64,000 nt of DNA from Heterocephalus glaber (lineage: Eukaryota; Chordata; Mammalia; Rodentia; Bathyergidae): contig NW_004624805.1 of the NCBI RefSeq assembly GCF_000247695.1, positions 624,298-688,297 on the forward strand, in the 5' to 3' direction. Position 1 is the first letter of the stretch. Each line of letters begins with the position of its first letter. The notes beneath the pieces were generated by a model. It was not told the DNA's origin. It worked only from the letters and a program-made list of their open reading frames with translations, and ran no database searches. Below, in pieces: positions 35,201 through 41,019 of this stretch. A program made the translations under genes and the position numbers.

Positions 35201-36597
35201 GGTAATCTATAATTTGAAGAGACAGAAGTCTGGAGAAGCAAGCCTCTTTAATTTTCTAATTAAAGTTGCAACAGATGATTAACCTGATTCTTACATAAGA
35301 CATTAATTAAGCTACTTCTCTAATGATTAAATCTGTAAGGCAACTGGAAAAGTCAGTTCCCAGAAATCGTCACAAAGGACATGGAGGAAGAAAATCAACA
35401 TTACAAGATTTTGTAAAATTCAATCACCATACAAGGAAGTCTTCAAATTTACACCAACTCTACCAAGTTCCTTCAGTTAAAAATGTGAAAATTACCACCG
35501 AATTACCACCCCTAAATGAGACAAATTATCAAAAATAAATGGGTGTTGGTATTTCTCAATAGTGACTTGTAAGGAAGAATCAAATACCTGAGTAAATCCC
35601 ATCCTTGGTTAAGATGTGACAAAAGTCAAAACAACCTAGTGGAGTATTCTCTGAAATGATTCAGTCATAAAACCAACAAAATAACAAGTTGTGGTGTTTC
35701 TAGTTTTCCTTCATATTCTACTTAAGATTAATAAATGAATGCATCTTAGATACCATATTGTAAAGTATCATTTTATTTCATACCTTCTGCCAAGGATCTG
35801 CTTGACTTTCATGACAGTACTTGCAATATTTCTTATTCTACTTTGCTTTGCTGCCAGCCCAACCACCTGGAAAAGAGCAACCCGTTATAATGCATGTAAT
35901 TGTGAAACTATTTCCAAGTACAAAAAGGAGAATAGTACCTCTTCGCTTTCTGAGAAGGCGACAACAGCTGGAGTAACTCTATCACCTGCATCGTTTGCAA
36001 CAACACCAGCCCGGCCGTCCTAGGGAAAAACAAGCGCCCGTGTTAGTGTTTAGTGAGACGCACGGCCTCGTTAGACGTGAGCCGAACGTGGGCAGTGCTA
36101 CTTCGCCATCCACGCGGGGAGAGAATCACTATAGGAACACCTTAAGCCTCGCAGATCTGGTCACCACTGTTAACGTCCCAGATCTTACGGAAGGCCCGCA
36201 TTCCGCGAAGGCTGCCTCGTTTACTGAGAGCGCCGTGAGTCGGCAGCTGGTTCAGACCCGCGTTTCCGCACGCGGCGGCAGCGGGCGTCAGTCCGTCACC
36301 CGGCCGCGCTCCTCTCCACGCGTCTTCCTTCCCTCGCCTCCTCCACGCAACCCGCCCCACACCGCCGACGCGGGCCAGGGACGGCGCGAACGCCCGGAGC
36401 CCCGAGGGCCCAGCCACCGCTCCGGACCCGCCACCCAGGCCTCGCCGACGCCGCCCGCAGCTCCGGCCGGGACCCTCGGGGGCCTGCGACCGCAACGCCC
36501 CGCCCGGCGTGAGGCCGCGGCCCAGCCCTCAGGCCCTCACCTTATAGACGGCCACGCAGGCTGAGGTGCAGCCCAGGTGGACGCCGATGGCCGCCAT
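2084..36597 (-). CDS. HSPA14: Heat shock protein 70 family member 14 (HSP70L1), 12 exons, 3' end outside window
   Basis: An Hsp70-type ATPase that in mammals pairs with the J-protein DNAJC2 (MPP11) as the cytosolic ribosome-associated complex, helping nascent chains fold. Twelve exons were placed from their translations, all with AG acceptors and GT donors. CDS blocks: 36541-36597, 35939-36019, 35784-35866, 27628-27676, 27388-27493, 26175-26265, 24642-24746, 23401-23562, 18893-19048, 12036-12138, 2781-2993 and 2084-2257. They total 1380 nt, an unbroken 460 codons; the human protein is 509 residues, so about 49 C-terminal codons lie left of base 1. The N-terminal phosphate-loop-like start ([19 protein letters not shown]), the [11 protein letters not shown] segment and the adenosine-site motif [11 protein letters not shown] are all visible. 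It shares a CpG-island promoter with CDNF. Introns carry many mobile elements and one nested gene. No lesion was seen, so I infer a functional gene. Confidence 0.97.
2781..2993 (-). CDS. HSPA14: HSPA14 coding exon 11
   Basis: 71 codons beginning [20 protein letters not shown], the Hsp70 adenosine-binding signature, then GAAIEAGIL, ending CSAKDILVK at the start of the short substrate-binding domain. Acceptor tttctag, donor AAG|gtatg. Phase 0 at both ends. Confidence 0.96.
3222..3365 (+). repeat. B1-family SINE
   Basis: Starts 'gctgggtattgcggtgcaca' and contains 'caggaggctgaggcgaggga' and 'gccagcctgggctac', with a second 'gaggccagcctcgaa' unit and an A-rich tail. Confidence 0.75.
3650..3785 (+). 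repeat. MIR-like ancient SINE
   Basis: Contains the MIR core-like text 'cttagtttcctcatctgaaa' followed by 'aagggttaaa', with heavy divergence. Assigned from recall of the MIR consensus. Confidence 0.5.
3897..4199 (+). repeat. 5' LTR of the endogenous retrovirus, with ID insertion
   Basis: Aligns by eye with 9180-9392. Shared blocks include 'ggacactgtaagtgctgtgc', 'tttttcagtatgc/gcctcag', 'ctttgggaat' and 'aaaaacac', ending in 'cctgaca'. Without the ID (4018-4102) it is about 215 bp, short for an LTR. Confidence 0.8.
4018..4102 (+). repeat. ID SINE inside the 5' LTR (subtype A)
   Basis: 'ggctgggatttagctcagtg ... gcctgccttgcaag ... aaggtcctgagttcaatccc' with an A-rich end. It is absent from the 3' LTR, so it arrived after the provirus integrated. 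Confidence 0.85.
5085..5900 (+). pseudogene. Broken retroviral reverse transcriptase (ERV pol)
   Basis: In the plus strand the palm and fingers motifs are readable in several frames: [20 protein letters not shown] near 5119, a WRMTV...RELNKV segment near 5260, DLASAF near 5380, [14 protein letters not shown] at 5468-5509 and the T-D-D of the catalytic box at 5570-5578. The residue before T-D-D is now a TAA stop (5567-5569). Other stops and shifts occur, including a TAG after the KLE motif near 5177, and an ID SINE splits the region at 5684-5767. It cannot make an active enzyme. Confidence 0.85.
5684..5767 (+). repeat. ID SINE in the RT relic with 13-bp duplication (subtype A)
   Basis: A complete tRNA-derived ID with an A17 tail, flanked by the exact direct repeat 'agacaagatccag' (5671-5683 and 5768-5780). 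An L1-mediated insertion into an already integrated provirus. Confidence 0.95.
6460..6615 (+). pseudogene. Retroviral RNase H remnant
   Basis: Frame from 6466 reads [17 protein letters not shown] then [13 protein letters not shown] and a terminal VSTDS before a stop at 6611. The E in 'AELQAV' and the D in 'STDS' match the spacing of RNase H catalytic residues. The upstream tether is broken. Confidence 0.7.
6710..7650 (+). pseudogene. Retroviral integrase, largest intact piece 203 residues
   Basis: The frame 6889-7500 is open for 203 residues. It holds the second half of the zinc motif (CAQC at residues 23-26) and a catalytic-triad pattern: D72 in VPVDTATG, D111 in ASDWGTHF and E146 in MLERYN, with D111 and E146 35 positions apart. 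The first half of the zinc domain lies upstream in another frame, and a stop at 7498-7500 ends the core. Downstream 7501-7650 looks like the C-terminal tail. The motif style ([20 protein letters not shown]) is ERV-L-like. Intactness of the catalytic core is likely chance survival. Confidence 0.88.
8220..9150 (+). pseudogene. Envelope-like relic of the endogenous retrovirus
   Basis: The frame 8301-8597 carries NxT glycosylation sequons and a WVCG...[12 protein letters not shown] pattern typical of retroviral surface subunits. Further on, the 8704-8919 frame reads [20 protein letters not shown] followed by CC, resembling the transmembrane-subunit region before a CX6CC motif. The first cysteine of that motif is tryptophan here. 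A cysteine-rich hydrophobic run near 8940-9030 suits a membrane span. Several stops and shifts separate the pieces, so no envelope protein can be made. Confidence 0.65.
9180..9392 (+). repeat. 3' LTR of the endogenous retrovirus
   Basis: Matches the 5' LTR along its length with roughly one difference in five bases by eye and lacks the ID insertion. It ends 'ctaaccctgaca' like the 5' copy. The divergence suggests an old integration. Confidence 0.8.
9553..9722 (+). repeat. B1-dID composite SINE
   Basis: 'gcctgtaataccagcattct', 'gggaggctgaggcaggaaga', then an ID-like part 'agctctgggttcagttctag' and a short CA-rich tail. Confidence 0.7.
11680..11766 (+). repeat. ID SINE with target duplication (subtype B)
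   Basis: 'ggccagggatttagctcagt', 'cacctgctgcgcac', 'aaggacccaaatttgatccc' plus an A tail, flanked by 'atgcttcat' at 11671-11679 and 11767-11775. Confidence 0.93.
12036..12138 (-). CDS. HSPA14: HSPA14 coding exon 10
   Basis: Codes [20 protein letters not shown] then [14 protein letters not shown]. Acceptor tgtacag, donor AAG|gtaatg. Intron 10, which follows, is 9.0 kb and holds the antisense endogenous retrovirus. Confidence 0.95.
12778..12985 (+). repeat. B1-dID composite SINE
   Basis: 'gtaatacatgcctgtaatac', 'gggaggctgaggcaggaaga', 'gaggccagccagagtaac', then ID-like 'tctggggatataactgagtg', and an A-rich end. Confidence 0.75.
13237..13325 (+). repeat. ID SINE, first of a tandem pair (subtype A)
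   Basis: 'gggccggggatttagctcag', 'gcctgccttgcaagcgcaag', 'gtcccgagttcgatccccgg', followed by a CA-interrupted A tail. Flanked by 'aacaatgtaata' at 13221-13232 and 13326-13337. Confidence 0.95.
13344..13439 (+). repeat. ID SINE, second of a tandem pair (subtype B)
   Basis: 'gggccggggatttagcttag', 'cacccgctgcgcaagcacaa', 'gacacgagttcgatccccag' plus an A tail. Followed by a third copy of the site, 'aacaatgcaata' (13440-13451). Confidence 0.95.
15117..15915 (-). mobile_element. Minus-strand L1 mosaic nested in the larger L1
   Basis: A T-run at 15119-15130 is the tail of a minus-strand L1 3' end (15130-15275). Next comes an ORF2 fragment (15266-15577, reading [20 protein letters not shown] and [20 protein letters not shown]). 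Then a pyrimidine-rich stretch and the segment ending 'gagtagtactccattttata' form a second 3'-UTR/ORF2-end piece (15605-15915). The order is not collinear with one L1, so at least two minus-strand fragments are joined. Confidence 0.75.
15916..17143 (+). mobile_element. L1 ORF2 C-terminal end and 3' UTR
   Basis: Text such as 'caacaactgggatctcatct', 'cagacatttctcagatgaaa' and 'ggaggggctgtggggaaaga' matches the shared 3' portion of mammalian L1 ORF2. A G/A-rich tract follows at 16930-17080, then the A-rich 3' end. Several stops are present; no intact protein. Confidence 0.85.
17155..17690 (+). mobile_element. Ancient mariner-like transposase C-terminal fragment
   Basis: Frame around 17400-17570 reads [15 protein letters not shown], then [20 protein letters not shown] and [13 protein letters not shown] across stops. 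It resembles the mariner C-terminal 'FxxCFxxWxxRWxKCIxxxGxYFEGD' pattern. A matching fragment in the other orientation lies at 49940-50180. Assigned from motif memory. Confidence 0.6.
18340..18535 (+). repeat. MIR element
   Basis: Contains 'gcctggatttacctg', 'cttactacctgtgtgacctc' and 'tcaggcaagtaatgaaacct', matching the conserved MIR core, followed by 'aaaatgaggatgacactagt'. Confidence 0.8.
18893..19048 (-). CDS. HSPA14: HSPA14 coding exon 9
   Basis: Codes [20 protein letters not shown], then [20 protein letters not shown] and [11 protein letters not shown]. This is the subdomain IIB helical region. Acceptor catttag, donor CCAG|gtaaaa, with split arginine codons at both edges. Confidence 0.95.
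19932..20014 (+). repeat. ID SINE with long target duplication (subtype B)
   Basis: 'gggccggggatttagctcag', 'gcctgctgtgcaagtgcaag', 'gaccgtaattcaatcccc' plus an A tail. The flank 'aaaagtgtcaaaccagg' (about 19917-19932) is repeated at about 20012-20028. Confidence 0.93.
20440..21819 (+). pseudogene. piggyBac-like transposase, C-terminal 212 codons still open
   Basis: Upstream of 21180 the frame is broken, but [15 protein letters not shown] (near 20950) and FDNWFTSS (near 21069) are readable; the D of DNWFTS matches a catalytic aspartate of the piggyBac DDE family. From 21181 the frame is open: [20 protein letters not shown], then [20 protein letters not shown] and [11 protein letters not shown]. 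It ends in a cysteine-rich tail with C-x2-C pairs ([24 protein letters not shown]), the usual piggyBac zinc-binding end. The frame ends at the natural-looking terminus 'CDN*'. There is no intact N-terminus, so a domesticated gene is unlikely though not excluded. Confidence 0.82.
22030..22345 (+). pseudogene. Second, more decayed piggyBac transposase C-terminus
   Basis: Repeats the 21640-21960 block: 'aggaaagccaaacacatgtg', 'gtcagtgtaagtgataca', 'gaagactgctgtaggtgtga', then the same untranslated text 'attgtagttcatatagga'. Stops interrupt it. It lies about 200 bp after the first copy's stop. Confidence 0.8.
22628..22798 (+). repeat. B1-family SINE
   Basis: 'gggcctggtggcgcgcagct', 'gggaggctgaggcaggagga', 'ggccagcctgggctac', 'agaccttgtctcagg', A-rich tail with AAAAC units. 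Confidence 0.85.
22926..23103 (+). repeat. B1-dID composite SINE
   Basis: A diverged B1 left part ('aggcatagtggttcatgctc', 'gggaggcagaggccagagga', 'agaccttgtctcaaag') is joined to an ID-like right part ('aaaggccctgcgttcaattc'). Confidence 0.75.
23401..23562 (-). CDS. HSPA14: HSPA14 coding exon 8
   Basis: Codes [20 protein letters not shown] through [20 protein letters not shown] to EFQR. It contains the phosphate-2-like loop (here FKLGGTS, diverged from the classical DLGGGT as in other HSPA14 proteins) and the GGxxF segment. Acceptor cttccag, donor AGAG|gtgagt. Confidence 0.95.
23563..24641. other. HSPA14 intron 7
   Basis: AT-rich. A MIR-like stretch (about 23610-23750, 'aaattacaaatgaggaaact') is the only named repeat I can suggest. 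Confidence 0.5.
24642..24746 (-). CDS. HSPA14: HSPA14 coding exon 7
   Basis: Codes [20 protein letters not shown] then [14 protein letters not shown]. This contains the I-x-EP-x-AA-x-x-AYG segment of Hsp70 nucleotide-binding domains. Acceptor ttcacag, donor AAAG|gtaaaa. Confidence 0.95.
25036..25119 (+). repeat. ID SINE (subtype B)
   Basis: 'gggccggggatttagctcag', 'cgcctgctgcgcaagcgcaa', 'ggacctgagttcaatccctg', then an A tail. Imperfect flanks 'aaatctccatgct' and 'aaatgtccatact'. Confidence 0.92.
25478..25695 (+). repeat. B1-dID composite SINE with A-rich tail
   Basis: 'gtggcacacaactataatcc', 'gggaggctgagccaggaagg', 'gagaccttatctcaaa', then 'gggctggggatgtagttcaa', 'aaaggccctgggctcaag' and a long AAAG-rich tail. 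Confidence 0.82.
26175..26265 (-). CDS. HSPA14: HSPA14 coding exon 6
   Basis: Codes [20 protein letters not shown] then [11 protein letters not shown], the conserved Hsp70 'ITVPxxF' region. Acceptor tgtacag, donor TTGG|gtaagt, with split codons at both ends. Confidence 0.94.
26287..26447 (-). repeat. B1-family SINE, minus strand
   Basis: The reverse complement of B1 is plain: 'gagacaaggtcttgctgtgt', 'gcccaggctggcctcaaact', 'cctgcctcagcctcccaa', 'ccaccatgcctagc', preceded by a T-rich tail. Confidence 0.88.
27048..27168. mobile_element. Short palindromic DNA-transposon relic (Tigger/MITE-like)
   Basis: Two arms face each other: 'caggttgaacacatctaatc ... ctgaactctgaaatgctcc' and 'ggagtatttcagatttcaga ... 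ggattagggatgttcaacc'. The element is flanked by TA on both sides (27046-27047 and 27169-27170), as expected for TA-targeting Tc1/mariner/pogo families. Confidence 0.75.
27388..27493 (-). CDS. HSPA14: HSPA14 coding exon 5
   Basis: 35 codons plus one base, beginning [20 protein letters not shown] and ending RLIFSKMK. Acceptor tttatag, donor AAAG|gtaatg. Intron 4, just upstream, is only 134 bp. Confidence 0.94.
27628..27676 (-). CDS. HSPA14: HSPA14 coding exon 4 (49 nt)
   Basis: A very short exon coding [16 protein letters not shown]. Acceptor gaacag, donor TTA|gtgagt. Its phase joins exon 3 (split serine) to exon 5, which begins with the GTC valine codon. Confidence 0.93.
28040..28125 (-). repeat. 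ID SINE, minus strand (subtype A)
   Basis: Reverse complement reads 'gggctggggatttagctcag', 'gcacctgccttgcaagcaca', 'aggtcctgagtttgatcccc'. The T-rich tail lies on its left. Confidence 0.9.
31700..31900 (-). repeat. MIR element, minus strand
   Basis: 'tcctcacaacaaccctgtga', 'ggtaggcagggcaggagtta' and 'cattttacagatgaggaaac' are the typical MIR core in reverse orientation. Confidence 0.8.
32091..32620 (-). CDS. MSANTD7: MSANTD7-like exon 2 (coding part)
   Basis: 177 codons including the stop. It begins [20 protein letters not shown], passes a Ser/Pro-rich stretch and an RRRRRS basic patch, and ends in the coiled-coil-like tail [14 protein letters not shown]. Confidence 0.82.
32091..33677 (-). 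CDS. MSANTD7: Myb/SANT-like DNA-binding domain protein, two exons, nested in HSPA14 intron 3
   Basis: Joining 33116-33677 to 32091-32620 gives an open frame of 363 residues. The donor is GCAG|gtaatt and the acceptor tttttcag; the 495-bp intron splits a glycine codon and the frame continues ...[13 protein letters not shown]. Residues 10-80 form a Myb/SANT-like trihelix domain ([20 protein letters not shown], then [20 protein letters not shown]), expected to bind DNA. The middle is acidic and Ser-rich ([10 protein letters not shown]). The C-terminal 90 residues are a charged helix or coiled coil ([20 protein letters not shown]), as in MSANTD-type regulators. The start at 33677 follows no upstream in-frame M in this exon. 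The symbol rests on recall that MSANTD7 maps beside human HSPA14; family membership is surer than the symbol. Confidence 0.82.
33116..33677 (-). CDS. MSANTD7: MSANTD7-like exon 1 (coding part)
   Basis: 187 codons plus one base carrying the whole Myb/SANT-like domain. If the intron were retained the frame would run on to a stop at 32955, adding about 53 unrelated residues. Confidence 0.82.
33678..35783. other. HSPA14 intron 3 upstream of the nested gene
   Basis: Presumed promoter/5' UTR of the nested gene lies just above 33677; no CpG island is evident there. An old ID-like SINE (34868-34935) and a MIR-like stretch (about 35000-35170) are the only repeats I can name. Confidence 0.5.
34868..34935 (+). 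repeat. Old ID-like SINE fragment
   Basis: 'gggcttggggatagttcagt', 'ggtaaagcaactgcctagca', 'agcacaaggatc', truncated before the second half. Confidence 0.6.
35784..35866 (-). CDS. HSPA14: HSPA14 coding exon 3
   Basis: Codes [20 protein letters not shown] then VKQILGR plus two bases of a split serine codon. Acceptor ttccag, donor AAG|gtatg. The following intron 3 is about 8.1 kb and houses the nested Myb/SANT gene. Confidence 0.94.
35939..36019 (-). CDS. HSPA14: HSPA14 coding exon 2
   Basis: 27 codons beginning [20 protein letters not shown] and ending SEE. The acceptor is ccctag before 36019 and the donor GAG|gtact. Phase 0 at both ends. The next intron is only 72 bp. Confidence 0.95.
36541..36597 (-). 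CDS. HSPA14: HSPA14 coding exon 1
   Basis: Codes [19 protein letters not shown] (19 codons), the first beta strands and phosphate loop of the nucleotide-binding domain. The ATG is at 36597 on the minus strand and the donor (AAG|gtgagg) follows 36541. The exon sits inside the CpG island. Confidence 0.95.
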
Positions 36598-37034
36598 GAG
36601 GCGGCAGCGACAAGCCGCTCCCCAGCGCCGAAGGCTACGAGCCGCCGAAAAGCCTCCTCAGCCAACGCGGAGACCTCACGTTCCCGCCCGCCCACTGCCG
36701 TCCGCATCGCCGCCAATCGGCGTGAAGGTCCCGCCTTTCCTCCCGACCAGCCAGCGAATAGCGTTAATGAGTCTCTCCGTGCTTCCCTGAAGCCTCACGA
36801 CGCGTGTGTAGTGCGCACGCGCCAAGAGTGGAGGGACGGGAAGAGGCTCTTTCGTTCCACCCCTTTCGGTGTCTCTTTCGTGAGAGCCAATGCAAACGCT
36901 CGGTTGAGTTGCGTCATTGGTTCTAGCAACTCCGGGCAGATTCTTCCGAGGCTCTGGGCTGTGCTCCAGAGGTCTCTGTGGTAGCCTCGGGTCACGGCGG
37001 AGTGGGCGGCGCGGCGGCTCTGCTGCGGCTCAGC

Positions 37035-37146
37035 ATGCGGGGATCGAGCCCGGCCACCCTGCTGGCCCTCTGCGCTGGGCTGTGGGTCTCGAACCCGGCG
37101 CCGGCGCAGGACCAGGACGCAGCTAACATTGCTCAGGACTTGGCAG
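37035..37146 (+). pseudogene. CDNF: CDNF exon 1 (signal peptide exon), probably decayed
   Basis: CDNF is a secreted/ER-resident neurotrophic factor related to MANF. The frame MRGSSPATLLALCAGLWVSN continues to AQDQDAANIAQDLA, which is 37 codons plus one base, the same phase and nearly the same length as the mammalian exon. The hydrophobic signal peptide is well kept. The exon's end, normally D-C-E, reads D-L-A, so the first cysteine of the saposin-like domain is lost, and the donor is the weak 'gcag|gtccag'. It lies in the CpG island, so transcription may persist. Judged with exon 4, the gene appears inactivated. Confidence 0.7.
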
Positions 37147-37722
37147 GTCCAGGTGGCTGCTCGGCGGAGGACTCGAGCTCCGCGAGGAGCAGGGCTGGGC
37201 CAGAACGACGAGTTTCTCCCCGGCGCCTGCAGGCGCAGCTCGTGGGGCTGCCCCGCCTCGCCTCCTGGGGCTTGGACCTGTGTTTTGCAAAATCGGCGTA
37301 CGTCACTTAGAGGGCTGTTGACCAGAGCAAAGAAGAGAATTAGCTGTGCCAGCCCCTACCTTTTAGACGTCCGGATACTTAATTTAAATAGACCTTTGAA
37401 CTTGGGAATCTCTCCACTGAACAGGAAATTGTGGGCTCACAGCATATGTTGAACGAATGAACTGATATAGTCTGTCTTATGAAATAAAGTCTTAATAATT
37501 GGAGTCAGCTTTCTATCAGCAATAATTAAACTTTTCTCCAGAAATTGAAGAGATCTACCTGATGTTATTTTACAAACTTCCTATGAAGTCTCACTAAATT
37601 ACCGTTTTGCTTAAAGATACTGTGTCCTATACATTTAAAACAGCATTTGTAAAGTATGCACAATTGATTTCATGAGTCATTGGAAATTAATTTCTTGGAA
37701 GTTCTATCTAAAAACATTTCAA

Positions 37723-37811
37723 GGGGCCAGGGATTTAGTTCAGTGGTTCCGCTGCCTGACTCGCAAGCGCAAGGTCCCGAGTTCAATCCCCGGTACCAAA
37801 AATAAATAAAT
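37723..37811 (+). repeat. ID SINE with target duplication (subtype A)
   Basis: 'ggggccagggatttagttca', 'gctgcctgactcgcaagcgc', 'aaggtcccgagttcaatccc', A-rich tail with AAAT units. Flanks 'aacatttca' at 37713-37721 and 37812-37820. Confidence 0.93.
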
Positions 37812-39038
37812 AACATTTCAGACGAGAAAGAGCATCTGTATTAAGTGTGAAGTTTGTCTTTCCTAAATTTATTACTACCTGTTGTGATTATTAACTTGTT
37901 TGTCTGGCAAACCTTTGTACATATTTTAGTAAGTAAAGAGCCTGTATAATCACAGAGAATGAAATTTTTGAAGCAACTAGATTCTAGATCTTGCTTTATT
38001 ACTGCTTATGAACTTTTTTGCCCACTTAATTTCTCTTCAATGTAACGCTTGAAGTGCTATATTATCCTTTATTTAATAGAACAAAAGTAAAACACGTCTA
38101 TGAGCTTAGAACTACCGAAGTATCTCCTAACAATCACAAAGTATTTTGAAAGAAAAATTTTAAGTGCCTACATTTTAAAATTACATATAAAAGATTACAT
38201 ATAAAAATTGAGAGTTCTGGCTTTTCATGAAAACATGGTAAGACTGGCCCATATGACCATTCAGTGAGAAATGGCTTAGCTGCTCTTTTGCAGGAAAGAC
38301 ATGTTCTGTTGTGTGTTTGTGTGTGGTTTTCCCACTTAGAATTAATGCTTGTACTCATTTATTTGGCTTGTCTAGTCCCTGTAGGTATTTAAGTTTGTGA
38401 GCTCCGCATTTAGGTCATGTGAGGCTTACTGGAAAACAAATATTTCTGGATCACTAAAAGCATTATATTATTGGGAGTGTTCTAAAATAGTATTTATTTT
38501 ATAATAATTGAAGGTTCATGTATGGGACTGTTTTTAATAAACAAAAATTCACAACATAAAGGAATGTAGTTATTTGAAGTTATTTTAGCAAAAGATACAT
38601 GCCAGAAACCTGGAGTTCCTAATTTGTTAGGTGATTCATGGTGAGGTTATTCTCACCATGTGAGTTCAGGCAATGAACTTGCACTTCCTTGTGGCATGTA
38701 GGAATGTTGTAGAATTCCGAGAGACCAATGGGACTTAGGATGCCAGGTCTAAGATGTACACCAGCTCAATGGACTCCTGTCCAAAGGAAGAGTATTGAAC
38801 AAAGAAAAGTTGCAGCTTTTATACATTTTGTTGAAGGGGGTGGTTTTTCTAGTGGTGGAGCAAGTGAGTTTACCAGAACAGGACGAGGAAGGGCAGACAG
38901 TTTTGTAACTTTGTCTTGAAAGAACACAGTGTCTTACGAATCATATGAGAACAGAGTGTCATAAACTGTTTGCAGGACAGTTGTCCATTTTATCTGTACC
39001 AGAAGAAAGAGTTACAGCTACAGGGGAGAAAGGGTAAA

Positions 39039-39055
39039 GGGGGGGGGGGGGGGGG
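39039..39055 (+). repeat. Poly-G tract of 17
   Basis: An uninterrupted run of 17 G bases, followed by 'acggg'. Such runs are unstable and error-prone in assemblies. Confidence 0.9.
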
Positions 39056-39589
39056 ACGGGACTGCCCCAGGCTGGGAAGGACTTGTTTTTCTTTAAGTCC
39101 TTCTTCAACACCATTGACTTATTTCCCTTCAGCAACTCTTCCCTTGATGGTCCCGATACTGCTCTTCCCTTTTTCTTTGTTTCCTGTCTTTGTGCCTGCT
39201 TGTTCAAGGTATCTTCGTGGAATTCTAATCCTCTAGCTATGGCTACACTTTTTAGTGCAATCAGAATCAACCTACCTAACAATCTGGTAAATCCAAAATC
39301 TATCCAAACCATCTTCTTTCTAGAGGTTCCAGACCTTTCTACTGCACTACTAAATATCTTCATACCTCAAATGCAACACAGCCAAAACTCAAGTCATCAT
39401 CTCCCCCATTTTCATCCCCCTCAAGCCTGTTACCCTTACAGTGTCAACATGGGACAGCCACCTGGTCAACCAGCTGGAATTCTAGTTTTCTCCGCTCTCC
39501 CTCACAGGCAGTCAATCACTGAATCCATCCCCTCTACCTGCTGATGGACTCTCTGCTTCTTTCTCCTTCCTTGGGTCCAGTGCCTTGTC

Positions 39590-40030
39590 ATGTGGGACTG
39601 TGTGATTCAAAAGTTAATTACTCCCCTAGATTCTGTTGCAAATTTGATGGTTGGAGTGTGTTTGCCTCGGGACAATGGACAATCAGTAATAGGGCGAGGT
39701 TACTCAGCCATCTGTTTGCCCTAAATCCAAATGTCCCGGGGCCCAGTATCTATAGGACAATCTGTAAACAGGGTGGTCATAACTGTCAGTCAGGATGTCT
39801 GCTGAACATCAGCATGTGACAATGAGCCACTAACCTTTGTTCTTTTTTTTTTCTGTGAATCCACTTGTTAACCCCCCCCCCTTAACCCCCTATAAAACAA
39901 CCTCGGACTCTGAGCCAGGTGCCTCTCTGAGCTATTTTGCTTCGGGAGTGCCGTCTGGCCAGACTAGTAAAGGTCTGTTTCCCAACATGGCCGGTGTGTT
40001 CCTTCCCGGGTGTGCTCCACTCCAGCTCCT
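39590..40030 (+). mobile_element. Possible solo LTR
   Basis: Begins near 'tgtgggactgtgtgattc'. It contains a TATA-like 'ctataaaacaacctcgg' at about 39889-39905, then C/T-rich R-like text 'gcctctctgagctattttgc' and a U5-like end. No second copy lies in the window and no duplication was verified. The poly-C run at 39872-39881 lies just before the TATA-like box. Confidence 0.35.
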
Positions 40031-41019
40031 TGGAGCGTTTGGTAAGGCCCTAGGTCTTACAGTCAGACTCACCATTTTGCCTCCTTACTGTCATATACCA
40101 TCCTTCTTCCCTGCACCTTCCCTCCTCGCTATCCCTCTGGGAGAGTCATCATGTTCTTTCTTCGTTTAGTGTCCCTAAGTAATTTCCCAGTGTCTTCTAG
40201 GTAGCTTCCTGCCCCTTGTCTGACCGTAGTATCTAGCGCCCTTCTCATACGGTTCAGTAATTGCTTTGGTCTCCTCCAAACTGGGCAGTCTTTCGAACTC
40301 CAGACTGCGGCTCTCACCAGATCATTTCCAGCAGCTACTACAGTCCATGGCATACAGTGGGCACTCTGGCTGCTGGACAAATGGATGCATACGTGCTATG
40401 TGGAATTTCACATATCTTTTGGAAAATCAACTCTTTAGACAAGTTAAAAGCACAAGTTAGAAGTCCTGGCTCATCTTCTAGATGAAACTTAGCAGAATGA
40501 CAGTTGAGGTACATAAATCATATAAAAATACACTGAGGGAACAGGACAAGAGCTACATGGCACTGGGCTACTGGGGTTCCTTTGCAGGAAGACAAGAATG
40601 AGAGGTGGCTGTTAGTCTTAGTTTCTGATGTAGAGCATTGATCACAACAGCAGGCATCTTTACATACTTAATATATTTGCTAATTTAATTTCACAGCAAA
40701 ATATACGTTGAGAGCGATCTCATTTTTCACACTCCTGTCGATAGCATTTAATGCCGTGGATGACACAGCATTTCTTTCAACATTTTCCTCTTTTGCCTTT
40801 AGCATTAACATTGGCCCTCTGTTCTCAGCCCGCCTCACTGGCTGCTGCTTTCAGTCTTTTCCTGTTTCTTCCCATCTTCGGAACGTTAGAGTTTCATGAG
40901 AAAGAGACCTGAGGCCATGAGTCTTCACTATCTCCCCCTACTCTGGGTCTCATATCATTGGGAGGGTGATGAATTACAAATTTAGGTGTCATCCTAGACC
41001 TCACCCTTATCTCTAGATT

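Larger units (their letters stand above)
36000..37280. promoter_or_regulatory. CpG-island bidirectional promoter of HSPA14 and CDNF
   Basis: Strongly GC- and CpG-rich compared with the AT-rich flanks. It spans HSPA14 exons 1-2 (minus) and CDNF exon 1 (plus). Between the two ATGs (36597 and 37035) lie CCAAT at 36713-36717 and 36887-36891 and an inverted one (attgg) at 36916-36920 beside 'tgcgtcat'. No TATA box was seen. Divergent transcription from one island is inferred from the head-to-head exons. Confidence 0.88.

Noticed and set aside
35995..36564. Plus-strand open frame of 189 codons opposite HSPA14 exons 1-2
   Set aside because: CpG-island composition removes stop codons on all frames. 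The real coding is on the other strand, with matching splice sites.
38959..39363. Minus-strand open frame of 134 codons
   Set aside because: It runs through the poly-G/poly-C tract as a proline run, has no recognised domain and overlaps low-complexity sequence. No splice or conservation support.
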